From contig NZ_FNQR01000006.1 in NCBI RefSeq assembly GCF_900107755.1, positions 124,001 to 188,000 on the forward strand: 64,000 nt of DNA, read 5' to 3'. This stretch comes from Thalassobacillus cyri (GTDB lineage Bacteria > Bacillota > Bacilli > Bacillales > Halobacillaceae). The notes beneath the pieces are model-generated. The model searched no databases. It worked only from the letters and a program-made list of their open reading frames with translations, and was not told the DNA's origin. The stretch's first letter is position 1. Each line of letters opens with the position of its first letter. Below, one piece after another: positions 43,146 through 52,569 of this stretch. The position numbers were made by a program, and so were the translations under genes.

Positions 43146-43567
43146 ATTCGAAATCGTGCAGCCGGATGGTTGTGCGGTTTTTCATTTTCTAAGAAACTAT
43201 AAAATTTCTTTTTATGGATCACTTTAGGTTGTGGGTGTCATCCAGCTCCAGCGCCTATCTCCTCAAGGTCTTAAGTCAATCCTCTCTGTGATAAGGAAAA
43301 CTTGGCTTATCGCCAATGGTTTATGGCGAAAGCCTTCGTTTTACTTTTACTTTAACCCTTGATTAAACTTAATTGGAATGAAAGTACAAAGAACGTCACG
43401 GCGAGGCTTGTTAGGCTTGTCGGGGGTGAACAAGGCGCTTTTGCTTTTGTTCTTTTACCAACAGGTAACAGTTCCCTGTTGTTCGTAACGGAACCCACGT
43501 TCGTGTATAATAGGCTTATAGTCAGAACAGGAAGATTGGTATTCAAGCATGAAAGTGAGGATATTCT
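43146..43567. other. Intergenic stretch before sbcD with a repeat
   Basis: This stretch holds a copy of a Bacillaceae intergenic repeat at about 43239-43340 and, close to sbcD, TATAAT at about 43516 as a possible -10 box. The short open frame from 43359 has no ribosome binding site and odd composition, so I do not call it a gene. Confidence 0.5.
43239..43340 (+). repeat. Intergenic repeat (CCAGCTCCAGCGCCTAT type)
   Basis: ATCCAGCTCCAGCGCCTATC, TTAAGTCAATCC and the terminal hairpin CTTATCGCCAATGGTTTATG-GCGAAAGCCTTCG resemble an element I know between genes of many Bacillus species. Its 3' part is shared with 33808-33840. Confidence 0.6.
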
Positions 43568-44719
43568 ATGAAACTATTACATACCGCAGACTGGCATCTT
43601 GGTAAAATCGTCAACAGTGTACATATGACGGAGGACCAGCGCTATGTTTTGCAGGAATTTTTGAAGATAGTAGATGACGAGCAGCCGGATGCAATTATAA
43701 TCGCTGGTGATTTATATGATCGTTCGATACCTCCAAGAGAAGCGGTTGAATTGTTAAATGACGTCCTGACGGAATTAGTCATCGATAAAAAAATTCCGGT
43801 AATAGCGATTTCGGGAAATCATGATAGTCCGGATAGACTGGAGTTCGGCAGCCAGTTATTCCGGTCCCAGCAATTATATTTAGATACTAAATTAAAAGGT
43901 GAATTTAAACCTGTCACGCTAAAGGACGACCATGGCCCTGTCCATTTTCATCTCGTTCCTTATTTGGAACCGGCGGAAGTAAGACAGTTTTTTGACGATA
44001 ATAGTGTGCAATCTCATCATCAGGCTGCAGAACGGATGATTGACCATATTAAATCCAACCATGATATGTCAGAACGCCATGTGTGGGTCGGTCATTCCTT
44101 TTTAGCCGGAGGAATGGAAACGGAATCGGAGGAAAGGTTATCGATGATAGGTGGAAGTCCCTATGTCGATGCGGAACTGTTCGAGGACTTCTCTTACGTG
44201 GCATTAGGGCACTTACACCAGCCACAACGGGTAAGGTCTGAACATATTCGTTACAGTGGGTCCATCTTAAAGTATTCTTTTTCTGAAGCGAATCACCGAA
44301 AGGGTGTCACGATTGTAGAGCTGACCGGTGAAGATACAACAATCAGACAAGTACCCCTTAAGCCACGACGTGACCTTGAAGTCGTAGAAGGCTACCTGGA
44401 TGACTTTTTGAATCAGGACTTGCCGGATCATCCAGAGAATTATCTTCATGTAAAATTGCTGGATGACGGTCAGTTAGTGGATCCGATGGGGAAATTACGC
44501 AGGAAGTATCCAAATATTTTGCGACTCGAGCGGAATATGCTCTCCTCACAAAAAAAGCTGCAGGACCTGACAAAAATCAAAGAACGTCAGGAAATGTCCC
44601 ATACGGATTTATTTGCTTCCTTTTATGAAGAAATGAAAGGGGATGCTATCCCTGAAAAGCGGAGCAGGCACATTGAACAAGTCATCAGTAAATTAATGAC
44701 TGAAGAGCGGGTGAAATGA
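43568..44719 (+). CDS. sbcD: SbcD nuclease subunit
   Basis: SbcD is the Mre11-like metallo-phosphoesterase of the SbcCD complex that opens hairpin and protein-blocked DNA ends. The 383-aa product has all phosphoesterase motifs: LLHTADWHLGK, IIAGDLYDRSIPP, AISGNHDSPDRL, VWVGHSFLAGG and VALGHLHQPQRV. Its stop is one base before the sbcC ATG (TGACATG). Length is normal. Confidence 0.96.
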   Translation: MKLLHTADWHLGKIVNSVHMTEDQRYVLQEFLKIVDDEQPDAIIIAGDLYDRSIPPREAVELLNDVLTELVIDKKIPVIAISGNHDSPDRLEFGSQLFRSQQLYLDTKLKGEFKPVTLKDDHGPVHFHLVPYLEPAEVRQFFDDNSVQSHHQAAERMIDHIKSNHDMSERHVWVGHSFLAGGMETESEERLSMIGGSPYVDAELFEDFSYVALGHLHQPQRVRSEHIRYSGSILKYSFSEANHRKGVTIVELTGEDTTIRQVPLKPRRDLEVVEGYLDDFLNQDLPDHPENYLHVKLLDDGQLVDPMGKLRRKYPNILRLERNMLSSQKKLQDLTKIKERQEMSHTDLFASFYEEMKGDAIPEKRSRHIEQVISKLMTEERVK

Positions 44720-44720
44720 C

Positions 44721-47700
44721 ATGAAAGCTATTACGTTAACAGTTACCGCATTCGGACCTTATCGTGGACGACAACTTATCGATTTCAGCAGACTCGGCGA
44801 AGAATCGATATTTTTAGTGACTGGTCCGACGGGGGCGGGAAAAACGACGATATTTGATGCCATGTGCTTCGCATTGTACGGAAAAGCAAGCGGCAGCGAT
44901 CGGGATCAGGATACCTTACGCAGTCACTTTGCTGAGCCGGATGAACAGACAAGTGTTGAATTTGTGTTTGAGTTGAGAGGGAAAACCTATCGTGTTATCC
45001 GAACACCGAAACAGCCGAAGAGAAAAGCGAGAGGTGAGGGATTCACCGAGGATCCTGCGAAAGCAGAATTGTATCTGCTTGATGGAGATAAAGAAATATT
45101 AGTAGCCTCTCATATTAAAGAAGTGAATGAAACCCTGGAAGAGATGATCAGCCTCGATTATGAGCAATTTCGTAAGATGATCATGATTCCACAAGGAGAA
45201 TTCCGGAAACTTATTTCAGAGAACAGTAAAGAACGGGAAGAGATCCTCCAACGCATTTTCCATACCCATTTTTATGAAAGAGTCACCGAGGAGCTTAAAC
45301 AGCACTCCAGGCAATTAAAAGAAGAAATCAGTCAGTATCAATGGAAGATCAAACAGGAGACAAATAAAGTAGCCTGGGAGGAAGAAGAAGTCGTTGATAC
45401 GTTAGAAGATCCGAAAGAGATTTTGACATTGCTGGAACAAAAGGAAAAACAGGGACAAAATTCCCTCCAGCATGTGGAGGAGCAATTGACGAAACAAAAC
45501 GTCAAGTTAAAAAAAACGCAGGAGTCATTTTACCAGGCAAAGCAGCTGCAGGAAGATTTTTCGAGGTTGAAAAAATACCAGGAAGAAAAACAGGCGTTAA
45601 TGCAGCAACAGCCGGAAATGGAAATAGTGAAAGACAAACTTTCCCAAGCCGAACATGCGATGGAAGTGGTACCGGTCGAGGAGCAATGGAAGAGCCGTCA
45701 GCAGGATTATGAGCGGTTGAAAGCTCAGTTAGAACAAAAGCAGACTTTTCTTACTGAAAGTCGCGAACAGTTCGCAAAGCTCCAAAAAACATATGGACTA
45801 GAATCAGAAAAAGAGCCAGAGCGAGAGCGGTTAAAGGAAGATATCAAACGGAAAAAAGAGGAACTGGAAAAGCTTAACAAACTGAAAGTCCTTCACGAAG
45901 AGAAAGAAAAGACTAGAAAGCTGCTGGAAGTAAAATCTCAAGCTATTCAAAAGCTGAAGCAGGCAGTCGAAGCGAACAAACGGGAAAGGGTAGGGCTTCA
46001 GGGTCTGCTTAAGCAGGAAAGTGAATGGAATAAAGCGTATTATCAGTGGAAGCAGGATTTTCAAGAACAAAAGACCATTCAAAATAGAATCGAAAAATTG
46101 GTCAAAGTCAATGATGACATCCTGAACATGCGAAATAGATACCGGGATTTCAAGCGCCAATACGATAAAAAGGTATCGGAAGCCGAGCATATTAAGACCG
46201 AGCTGGATGAAAAGCAAAACGAATTGAATCAGCAGCACGCTTTTTTGTTAGCGCGTTCCCTGGAAACGGGAGAACCTTGCCCAGTGTGCGGTTCTGAACA
46301 TCATCCATCGCCTGCTGGAGCCTCCAGCCAGGGAAATTCATCGTTCGAGGTAGTCGAGCAGTTACAAGAAAAGTACCGACAGGCTGAAGAAACTGTTAAG
46401 AAAGAACAAGAGCAATATATACAACTGGAAGCCGAAGGAAAGTCTCAAAAACAGCTGCTCGTAGCGGTTCACGAAGAAGTGGCGGAGCATGTTCCGGACC
46501 TCCAACCCGAAACCATTAAAAGAGTACAGCAAAAACAAGCAGAAACGATTGATATGTATCAACAGAAAATAGCAGAGATAGAGGCCAAACTGAAAGAAAT
46601 AGGTACTGCACACGATAAAGCGAAGCAATTGGATCATCAGCTGGAAGCCTATCAAAGCGAACTGGAAGCCGAGCAGGAACAATACAATCAGCTTGAGAAC
46701 AGTATGGTAAAAACAGAAACATGGATCGAACAGTTGAGTGAAGGAATGGACACCACCCTGGACAGTTTAGGTCAAATGAAAGAAAGTATTGCCCGCATGG
46801 AACGTAATTATCAACAAGCTGTAGCAGACTGGGAAAAGGTTAAAAAACAGTTTGAAGAGACGAAAGAACAATTGCAAAAACTGGAAGTAGAAGTTTCTGA
46901 ACTTACCAATTATACAGAAGAAAGTCGGCATACGGTCGCAAAATGGCAGGAGAAATTAGAGGAACAGCTAAGCAGGCACGACTTTGCCAGTTTAGAAGCC
47001 TACCAGGCGGTTAAGCTTCCTAAGTCAGACTGGGAAGAGTTAAAACATAAACTGGAACAGTACAAGCAGAAGCGGGTCACGATTGAAGAGCAGATAGCGG
47101 AACTGGAAGTACACTTGAAAGACAAGAAAGAACCTGAAATAGAAACATTACAAGCAAAGCTGGATCAGGAAGAGAAAGTGAAAGAAGCACTTGCTTCGCG
47201 TAAAAACGAAGCCGGGCTGCATCTTAAATTGATTCAGGACGTTCAAACAGCGGTAGAGTCCTTATATAAGGAGCAGGAACAATTGCTGAACGATTATTAC
47301 GACATTGGTGAACTTGCGGATTTAGCAAGAGGAGAAAACCATTTACGTTTATCCTTTGAACGGTACGTTCTTTCTGCATTCTTAGATGAGATTCTTATGC
47401 AGGCAAATATCCGTTTCGATCAAATGACGGATCATCGTTACCAACTGATCAGAAGTGACCAGGTCGCAAAACGTGGAGCCCAGAGTGGGCTTGATTTGGA
47501 AGTTATGGATCATCACACAGGACTGCAGCGTTCTGTCCGTACACTTTCTGGTGGTGAGGGATTCAAAGCAGCACTGAGCCTTGCCTTAGGGATGGCTGAT
47601 GTCGTTCAGGCCCATGCAGGCGGTGTCCAACTGGATACACTGTTTATCGATGAAGGCTTCGGCACGCTTGATGATTTATCATTAGAGCAAGCAATCGGAT

Positions 47701-47837
47701 GCTTGAAAGATTTACAGGACGGCAACCGCATGCTTGGAATCATTTCCCATGTTCCACAATTAAAAGAGGAAATTAAAGCGAAGCTCCATATTTCACCAAG
47801 TCCAGAAGGCTCAACGGTACAGTTTGTATTCCATTAA
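44721..47837 (+). CDS. sbcC: SbcC ATPase subunit
   Basis: SbcC is the Rad50-like partner of SbcD. The 1038-aa protein has Walker A in TGPTGAGKTTIFDAMCFA (about residues 30-47), a long coiled coil with the zinc hook CPVCGSEHHPSP near residue 519 in the middle, and the C-terminal ABC signature RTLSGGEGFKAALSLALGMA and Walker B DTLFIDEGFGTLD. It uses ATP to open and close DNA access to SbcD. It is tightly coupled to sbcD. Palindromic repeats in this genome would be natural substrates (inference). Confidence 0.97.
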   Translation: MKAITLTVTAFGPYRGRQLIDFSRLGEESIFLVTGPTGAGKTTIFDAMCFALYGKASGSDRDQDTLRSHFAEPDEQTSVEFVFELRGKTYRVIRTPKQPKRKARGEGFTEDPAKAELYLLDGDKEILVASHIKEVNETLEEMISLDYEQFRKMIMIPQGEFRKLISENSKEREEILQRIFHTHFYERVTEELKQHSRQLKEEISQYQWKIKQETNKVAWEEEEVVDTLEDPKEILTLLEQKEKQGQNSLQHVEEQLTKQNVKLKKTQESFYQAKQLQEDFSRLKKYQEEKQALMQQQPEMEIVKDKLSQAEHAMEVVPVEEQWKSRQQDYERLKAQLEQKQTFLTESREQFAKLQKTYGLESEKEPERERLKEDIKRKKEELEKLNKLKVLHEEKEKTRKLLEVKSQAIQKLKQAVEANKRERVGLQGLLKQESEWNKAYYQWKQDFQEQKTIQNRIEKLVKVNDDILNMRNRYRDFKRQYDKKVSEAEHIKTELDEKQNELNQQHAFLLARSLETGEPCPVCGSEHHPSPAGASSQGNSSFEVVEQLQEKYRQAEETVKKEQEQYIQLEAEGKSQKQLLVAVHEEVAEHVPDLQPETIKRVQQKQAETIDMYQQKIAEIEAKLKEIGTAHDKAKQLDHQLEAYQSELEAEQEQYNQLENSMVKTETWIEQLSEGMDTTLDSLGQMKESIARMERNYQQAVADWEKVKKQFEETKEQLQKLEVEVSELTNYTEESRHTVAKWQEKLEEQLSRHDFASLEAYQAVKLPKSDWEELKHKLEQYKQKRVTIEEQIAELEVHLKDKKEPEIETLQAKLDQEEKVKEALASRKNEAGLHLKLIQDVQTAVESLYKEQEQLLNDYYDIGELADLARGENHLRLSFERYVLSAFLDEILMQANIRFDQMTDHRYQLIRSDQVAKRGAQSGLDLEVMDHHTGLQRSVRTLSGGEGFKAALSLALGMADVVQAHAGGVQLDTLFIDEGFGTLDDLSLEQAIGCLKDLQDGNRMLGIISHVPQLKEEIKAKLHISPSPEGSTVQFVFH

Positions 47838-47911
47838 TTACTTTTTAAAACTATGTTTCTCTCATGTTATATTATTAATTGCACATGTTAGAAGCAGAGA
47901 GGACGTTCCAC

Positions 47912-48268
47912 ATGAAAGTTATTAATGCACCAACGACAGCTCAGGTGGAAGAGTTACATGGGCTATGGGGCCAGTTTCAAGAAGAAATATTACCATGTTA
48001 TCTTTCTACCTCCTATTTAAAACAGTTAGGAAACACCGATATTTTTCACTTGCCAGACCTGGATGTAAAGGATCAGGTAGACATCATTGAAATGACGATA
48101 GCGCTGCAGACGATTATCCATCTGGTAGATGATTCCTCAAACAAGCAAGCAAAATCTGGCTATCTGTTTGAATCTAATAAAAAGATACTCACCAAACACG
48201 GAGTTTCCTTTCCTTTTGAAGCACGGTTATTCGAACTTCCTGAAAAAAATTATCGCCGCTACCACTAA
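47912..48268 (+). CDS. DUF5365 (YhcU-like) protein
   Basis: The 118-aa product (MKVINAPTTAQVEELHGLWG, IEMTIALQTIIHLVDDSSNK, GVSFPFEARLFELPEKNY) resembles YhcU of B. subtilis in the start MKV..A.T..Q, in the central helix and in the FPFE motif. ATG 47912 has GAGAGGA nine bases upstream. It is soluble with no known function. Family call is from memory and moderate. Confidence 0.65.
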   Translation: MKVINAPTTAQVEELHGLWGQFQEEILPCYLSTSYLKQLGNTDIFHLPDLDVKDQVDIIEMTIALQTIIHLVDDSSNKQAKSGYLFESNKKILTKHGVSFPFEARLFELPEKNYRRYH

Positions 48269-48330
48269 GATGCTTGTAATTCTCTTTGTAATTAAATAGG
48301 ATAAAAGTAAATGAGAGCGGAGGTATAGCC

Positions 48331-48579
48331 ATGTCTACACCCTTTTCAATGGAATGGAAAATGATTACGGAAGGCCAGGAAAAACGAATCAATGCAGAAG
48401 ATAATATATTTGAGATCACTTTCGATGGTTATAAAATATTTCCGATTGAGGAAATGATCGAAATTAAGCGTCATCCCGATGCAGATTTGATCGGAAGCGG
48501 AAAAGTTGTCGAATTGGTTTTCAAAAACCAGCAGACTACTTGCAAATATCAACTAATTTCGCTATATAGCGTCAATTAA
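48331..48579 (+). CDS. DUF2584 protein
   Basis: The 82-aa product (MSTPFSMEWKMITEGQEKRI, DGYKIFPIEEMIEIKRHP, CKYQLISLYSVN) fits a small beta-rich family that I recall as DUF2584, found in Bacillus. A GAGCGGAGG ribosome binding site precedes the ATG. No signal or membrane segment. Function unknown. Confidence 0.65.
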   Translation: MSTPFSMEWKMITEGQEKRINAEDNIFEITFDGYKIFPIEEMIEIKRHPDADLIGSGKVVELVFKNQQTTCKYQLISLYSVN

Positions 48580-48760
48580 CGGCTCATTAGTTTGCGAAAG
48601 GCGTCTGTTTTTGCGCTTGCCCGGGAAATACTGTGCTGAATTATTTCCCCTTTGTCTCAACAAGTTTCAAAGAATTGCCACATTCCCCACGTTTTTTACA
48701 ATGATATTCATCTTATACTTAAAGTAGCTACATGAATATTTTCAATAGGGGGAAGATAAC

Positions 48761-48841
48761 ATGCTCAGCAGTGTTTTGTTTGGTTTAATTCTAAGTGGTT
48801 TTGTAGGTTTGATCATTACAGCAGATTTAGTATCAGAATAA
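48761..48841 (+). CDS. Tiny hydrophobic peptide of 26 aa
   Basis: The peptide MLSSVLFGLILSGFVGLIIT-ADLVSE is almost entirely one membrane helix. TAGGGGGAAG lies eight bases before the ATG, and a strong terminator follows 27 bases after the stop, so the unit looks like a deliberate small gene. A TATACT box (about 48714) may be its -10. Could be a regulatory micro-protein of a membrane complex or a toxin; not recognised. Confidence 0.55.
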   Translation: MLSSVLFGLILSGFVGLIITADLVSE

Positions 48842-48867
48842 AAGTTTTTTAAGCGGAAAAGCCTATC

Positions 48868-48903
48868 AATTCTCCAGGTTACATTTACCTGGAGAATTTT
48901 TTT
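48868..48903 (+). terminator. Terminator of the 26-aa peptide gene
   Basis: AATTCTCCAGGT and ACCTGGAGAATT form a perfect 12-bp stem followed by seven T residues. Confidence 0.9.
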
Positions 48904-48960
48904 GTTAACTTGATAGGTTTTGTTATTATTTTTGTAGAGTTGCAAAGGAAGGGTGAGGAT

Positions 48961-49647
48961 ATGAAGATATTACATAACGATTGGGCTTCAATGCTTGAGC
49001 AGGAGTTTGAAAAACCATACTATCAGGAGCTTCGGAAATTTCTGAAAAAGGAATATCACCATCATACCGTTTATCCGGATATGCATGACATTTATCAAGC
49101 CCTGCACACGACACCTTATCAAGATACAAAAGTAGTCATTTTAGGACAAGATCCTTATCACGGTCCAGATCAAGCGCATGGTTTCAGCTTTTCCGTAAAG
49201 CCGGGGATTGATATCCCGCCGTCTTTAAAAAACATCTATAAAGAGCTGGAAGCGGATGTAGGGTTCGAAATTCCGAATCATGGATACTTAAAACCGTGGG
49301 CCGAGCAAGGAGTCTTATTATTAAATAATGTACTGACTGTCAGGGCTCATCAGGCACATTCCCATCAGGGAGCAGGCTGGGAAACATTCACCGATGAAGT
49401 AATTGAGGCATTGAATGAAAGAGAAAAGCCAGTAGTATTCATGCTATGGGGGAAACATGCGCAGAAAAAGGCTTCGTTTGTCGATCGCGGCCGCCACTTT
49501 GTCATTCAATCTCCACATCCCAGTCCATTATCGGCCTATCGAGGATTTTTTGGCAGTCGTCCATTTTCCAAAGCTAATCGTTTCCTGGAGGAAATAGGGG
49601 AGCAGCCAATCGATTGGCAGTTACCGCTTCAAGTAACAAAGGCTTAA
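48961..49647 (+). CDS. ung: Uracil-DNA glycosylase
   Basis: Ung removes uracil from DNA. The 228-aa protein has the water-activating [17 protein letters not shown] (Asp near residue 62) and the Leu loop [21 protein letters not shown] 48961 follows GGAAGGGTGAGGAT; the longer frame from 48910 runs into the previous terminator. Length is that of family 1 enzymes. Confidence 0.97.
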   Translation: MKILHNDWASMLEQEFEKPYYQELRKFLKKEYHHHTVYPDMHDIYQALHTTPYQDTKVVILGQDPYHGPDQAHGFSFSVKPGIDIPPSLKNIYKELEADVGFEIPNHGYLKPWAEQGVLLLNNVLTVRAHQAHSHQGAGWETFTDEVIEALNEREKPVVFMLWGKHAQKKASFVDRGRHFVIQSPHPSPLSAYRGFFGSRPFSKANRFLEEIGEQPIDWQLPLQVTKA

Positions 49648-49715
49648 GCCCATGCAAACTTAGTCGGTTCACATATACTATCCCATGACCAGAGAATGAG
49701 TACGGAGGGATAGTT

Positions 49716-50246
49716 ATGTTTCCACCTGCAAGACCTCCGATGGGAGGAAGACCACCAGGGTTTGGCGGGCAATCGCCTTTCCAGATCGGTTCGTATGGCA
49801 ATCAATTCGGAGTTGGCAATCAGTTCGGGGGGGTGCCGCAAAAGCAAGGGTTCTTATCCAAGCTTTTAGCTAAAAGAGGAGCAGGTGCTACAGCGCGTGG
49901 AGTGGGTGGTGCCGTCCAGGGGGGCGGTACTGATTTTGCTTCCATGTTGGGTAACGCACAGCAAGTACTGAAAATGGCCCAGAGTGCTGCACCTATGATC
50001 CAGCAATATGGACCGATGATGAAAAACATACCGACATTGATTAATCTATGGAAAATCATGCGGGAGCCTGATGAAGATACAGAAACACAGACAGAAAGTA
50101 ATTCGGGATCTCCGGAACGAATGGAATCAAGAGTGAGCAGCAATCGGGAAAGCAATAGGAGACGCGATGAATCTCCCGGTGGGATACGTTCTAATGTAGC
50201 TTCCCGTGCCAATCAAGGCACATCACAGCCCAAATTATATATTTGA
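49716..50246 (+). CDS. YqfQ/VrrA-like protein
   Basis: The 176-aa product begins with a Pro/Gly/Phe-rich region (MFPPARPPMGGRPPGFGGQS), has a central hydrophobic/Met-rich segment (MLGNAQQVLKMAQSAAPMIQ, YGPMMKNIPTLINLWKIM) and an Arg/Ser-rich tail (RVSSNRESNRRRDESPGG). This layout is that of the YqfQ/VrrA family of Bacillus, thought to be spore-associated. GAGTACGGAGGGATAGTT precedes the ATG. CATATACT upstream could be a sporulation -10 element, but this is weak. Confidence 0.7.
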   Translation: MFPPARPPMGGRPPGFGGQSPFQIGSYGNQFGVGNQFGGVPQKQGFLSKLLAKRGAGATARGVGGAVQGGGTDFASMLGNAQQVLKMAQSAAPMIQQYGPMMKNIPTLINLWKIMREPDEDTETQTESNSGSPERMESRVSSNRESNRRRDESPGGIRSNVASRANQGTSQPKLYI

Positions 50247-50275
50247 GCTGTGCATGTGACTTGATTTTTTTTCTT
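50224..50275 (+). terminator. Possible terminator of the YqfQ-like gene
   Basis: CACAGC and GCTGTG with an inner AAAT/ATTT form a hairpin around the stop codon; eight T residues follow 13 bases later, which is rather far. Confidence 0.35.
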
Positions 50276-50338
50276 AAAACGGAAAGAATGAGGGAAATAC
50301 GTGTTATGAACACACTTTCTTTCGGGAGGTTTTAAAAT

Positions 50339-51301
50339 ATGTCTGAACAGATTTTTAAAAAAGCGACCTTTGCTGGCGGATGTTTCTGGTGCATGGTCGA
50401 ACCGTTTGATGAACGACCGGGTATAGAGAAGGTGGTTTCCGGATATACCGGCGGCCATACGGAGAACCCTTCTTATGAAGATGTTTTTACGAAAGATACC
50501 GGGCACGTGGAAGCCGTAGAAATCACGTATAATCCTGAAATTTTTTCTTACGAGCGATTGGTCGAAATATTTTGGCAGCAAATTGACCCTACAGATCCAG
50601 GCGGACAGTTCCACGACCGCGGGGAACATTATACAACTGCCATATTTTACCATGATGAAGAACAAAAGCAAATAGCTGAAAACAGTAAGCGAAATCTTGA
50701 GGGAAGTGGCAAATTCAAAAATCCGATTGTAACCAAAATACTGCCAGCTAAACCGTTCTACCCTGCTGAAGAAGCCCATCAGGACTACTACAAAAAACAA
50801 TCTTTTCATTATAACCTGTATAAAAAAGGCTCAGGCCGAGCTGATTTCATCAAAGAAAACTGGGGTTATAAAAAGGACAAGGATGAACTGAAGCATCAGC
50901 TTACAGATATGCAGTATTTTGTCACCCAGGAAAATGGTACAGAACCGCCTTTCCAGAATGAATACAACGATCACGAAGAAGAGGGCATTTATGTAGATAT
51001 CGTATCCGGGGAACCCTTATTTAGTTCTACGGATAAATACGATGCCGGCTGCGGATGGCCAAGCTTCACCAAACCGATTGAAAAACAACAAGTTGCCGAA
51101 AATACCGATAATTCCCACGGGATGATCCGGACAGAGGTGCGTAGTAATGAAGGAGATTCCCATCTCGGGCATGTTTTTGAAGATGGTCCAAGAGATAAAG
51201 GCGGCCTGCGGTACTGCATCAATTCGGCAGCACTCAAATTCGTTCCTAAGGAGAAGATGGAAGAAGAAGGTTATGGATATCTCCGTTATTTGTTTGATTG
51301 A
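50339..51301 (+). CDS. msrAB: Fused peptide methionine sulfoxide reductase MsrA-MsrB
   Basis: The 320-aa fusion repairs both epimers of oxidised methionine. The MsrA half (about 1-165) has the active cysteine Cys15 in [14 protein letters not shown]. The MsrB half (about 190-320) has the zinc/fold motif [26 protein letters not shown]-like text (here [17 protein letters not shown]) and the active cysteine in [12 protein letters not shown] near residue 291. B. subtilis has two separate genes; the fused A-B form occurs in several Firmicutes. No signal peptide, so it works in the cytoplasm. GGGAGG lies before the ATG. Confidence 0.95.
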   Translation: MSEQIFKKATFAGGCFWCMVEPFDERPGIEKVVSGYTGGHTENPSYEDVFTKDTGHVEAVEITYNPEIFSYERLVEIFWQQIDPTDPGGQFHDRGEHYTTAIFYHDEEQKQIAENSKRNLEGSGKFKNPIVTKILPAKPFYPAEEAHQDYYKKQSFHYNLYKKGSGRADFIKENWGYKKDKDELKHQLTDMQYFVTQENGTEPPFQNEYNDHEEEGIYVDIVSGEPLFSSTDKYDAGCGWPSFTKPIEKQQVAENTDNSHGMIRTEVRSNEGDSHLGHVFEDGPRDKGGLRYCINSAALKFVPKEKMEEEGYGYLRYLFD

Positions 51302-51422
51302 TGGATGCTTTTGAAAGGATCTGTTAATTGGGCAGATGCAAATAACATAAAGAAAATTACTTTTAAATGTCCTAGAAACAAACGAGAAAGCAATAACTCT
51401 TTATAAAAGTTATGTTTTAAGA

Positions 51423-52192
51423 TTGAAGGGGTATTACAGAAAGGCAAGTTATTGTTTCGAAGTGCCAACAGGTGAAGCGCTCAAAGCCCGTCTGTCTGCC
51501 ATACTTGAAGTGATTTACCTAATGTTCAATGAAGGTTATTCAGCAACATCAGTTAATGACTGGCTCCGCCCTTTACTATGGCAGGAGGCAATGAGACTGG
51601 GACGTATACTTACCGAGTTGTTCCTCATGAATCGGAAGTTCACGGACTAGTTTCCCTTATGGAGATTCAAGCTTCGCGGCTTAGAGCTCGGGTTAATCCC
51701 AAAGGAAAACCGGTTCGTCTTTTGGAACAAAACCGGGCGCAGTGGGATCAATTGTTGATTCGCCGGGGCTTAGGAGCATTGAAATGCAGCCAGAAGCTTG
51801 GAAGTACACTCGGTCCGAACGCGTTGCAGGCTACGACTTCTGCTTGTCATGCAGAAGCTCCTACGGCAGATGAGACTGAATGGGTTAGTATCGCTGCCCT
51901 TTACGAAGCATTGGCCAGGGTAACTCCATCGCCGATCGTAGAATTATTAAATAGGGCGGTTGCCATATCAATGGCATTTGGAACCTCTTTCGGGCTGCAG
52001 ATTGTTGACGAGCTGAATGCCGAATCATCCTTAAAGGGATACCATCTACTGCCTAGCGTTCGTGGCGATCTTCTGATCAAGCTGGGGCGATTCGATGAAG
52101 CCCGTACAGAATTTGAACAAGCGGCGTCGATGACCCGGAATGACCGTGAGAAGGAGCTTTTATTGAACCGGGCAAATGATTGTGAGTCCTAA
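51423..52192 (+). pseudogene. ECF-type (ECF42-like) sigma factor remnant
   Basis: Two frames read as one C-terminal region: FEVPTGEALKARLSAILEVI and LMFNEGYSA (frame of 51423), then EVHGLVSLMEIQASRLRARV, LALARVTPSPIVELLNRAVA-like text (here LARVTPSPIVELLNRAVA) and YHLLPSVRGDLLIKLGRFDE (frame of 51578). This is the DUF6596/TPR-like C-terminal domain of ECF42-type sigma factors. The sigma-2 and sigma-4 domains are missing upstream, and a one-base loss at about 51619-51623 (between TEL and PHESEVHGL) breaks the frame. It is therefore a dead fragment. Confidence 0.85.
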
Positions 52193-52439
52193 AGCATTTT
52201 ATTAACTTTCTTCGCCTTGTCAATTACAGCGTTCCTCGTTTGTTGCTTCAAAAGTCATCTTCCATTAAGTAGGAATTAAAGGGCTACTGGCATATAACCA
52301 GCAGCCCTATTCTCCATCGCACACTCAATGACCATTATTGGCAGCGTATGGGTTTGAAAGCATTTAATTAACGTTGGAATTTTTTGAAACCGCCATATAC
52401 GGAACCGTACGTAAGGTGGTGTGAGAGGACGGAGGTTAG

Positions 52440-52495
52440 TCACCTCCTACTACTCGATTTCCCCGCGGAAAGGGAATCGTTTCCTAGCCCCACTT
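52440..52495 (+). repeat. Palindromic repeat, right-half remnant
   Basis: TTTCCCCGCGGAAAGGGAAT and CGTTTCCTAGCCCCAC correspond to the right end of the 1213-1331 repeat family; the left part is missing or unrecognisable. Confidence 0.6.
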
Positions 52496-52516
52496 TTTCG
52501 GTTTCAACAATAAGTG

Positions 52517-52566
52517 AAAAAGGCTGCCCCAATTAGTCTATTACAGACTATGGGACAGCCCCTTTT
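52517..52566. terminator. Two-way terminator of the M36 protease gene
   Basis: AAAAGGCTGCCCCAATTAGTCT pairs with the later AGACTATGGGACAGCCCC-TTTT arm with a few mismatches; A-run and T-run on either side let it work from both strands. Confidence 0.75.
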
Positions 52567-52569
52567 TGT

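Larger units (their letters stand above)
52193..52569. other. Intergenic stretch with repeat remnant
   Basis: No gene is supported. It contains a hairpin-like CAGCAGCCC tract near 52300, the right-half remnant of the palindromic repeat at 52440-52495 and a terminator at 52517-52566. Confidence 0.5.

Noticed and set aside
43359-43571. 70-aa open frame before sbcD
   Set aside because: No ribosome binding site, overlaps the sbcD start and promoter-like TATAAT, odd composition.
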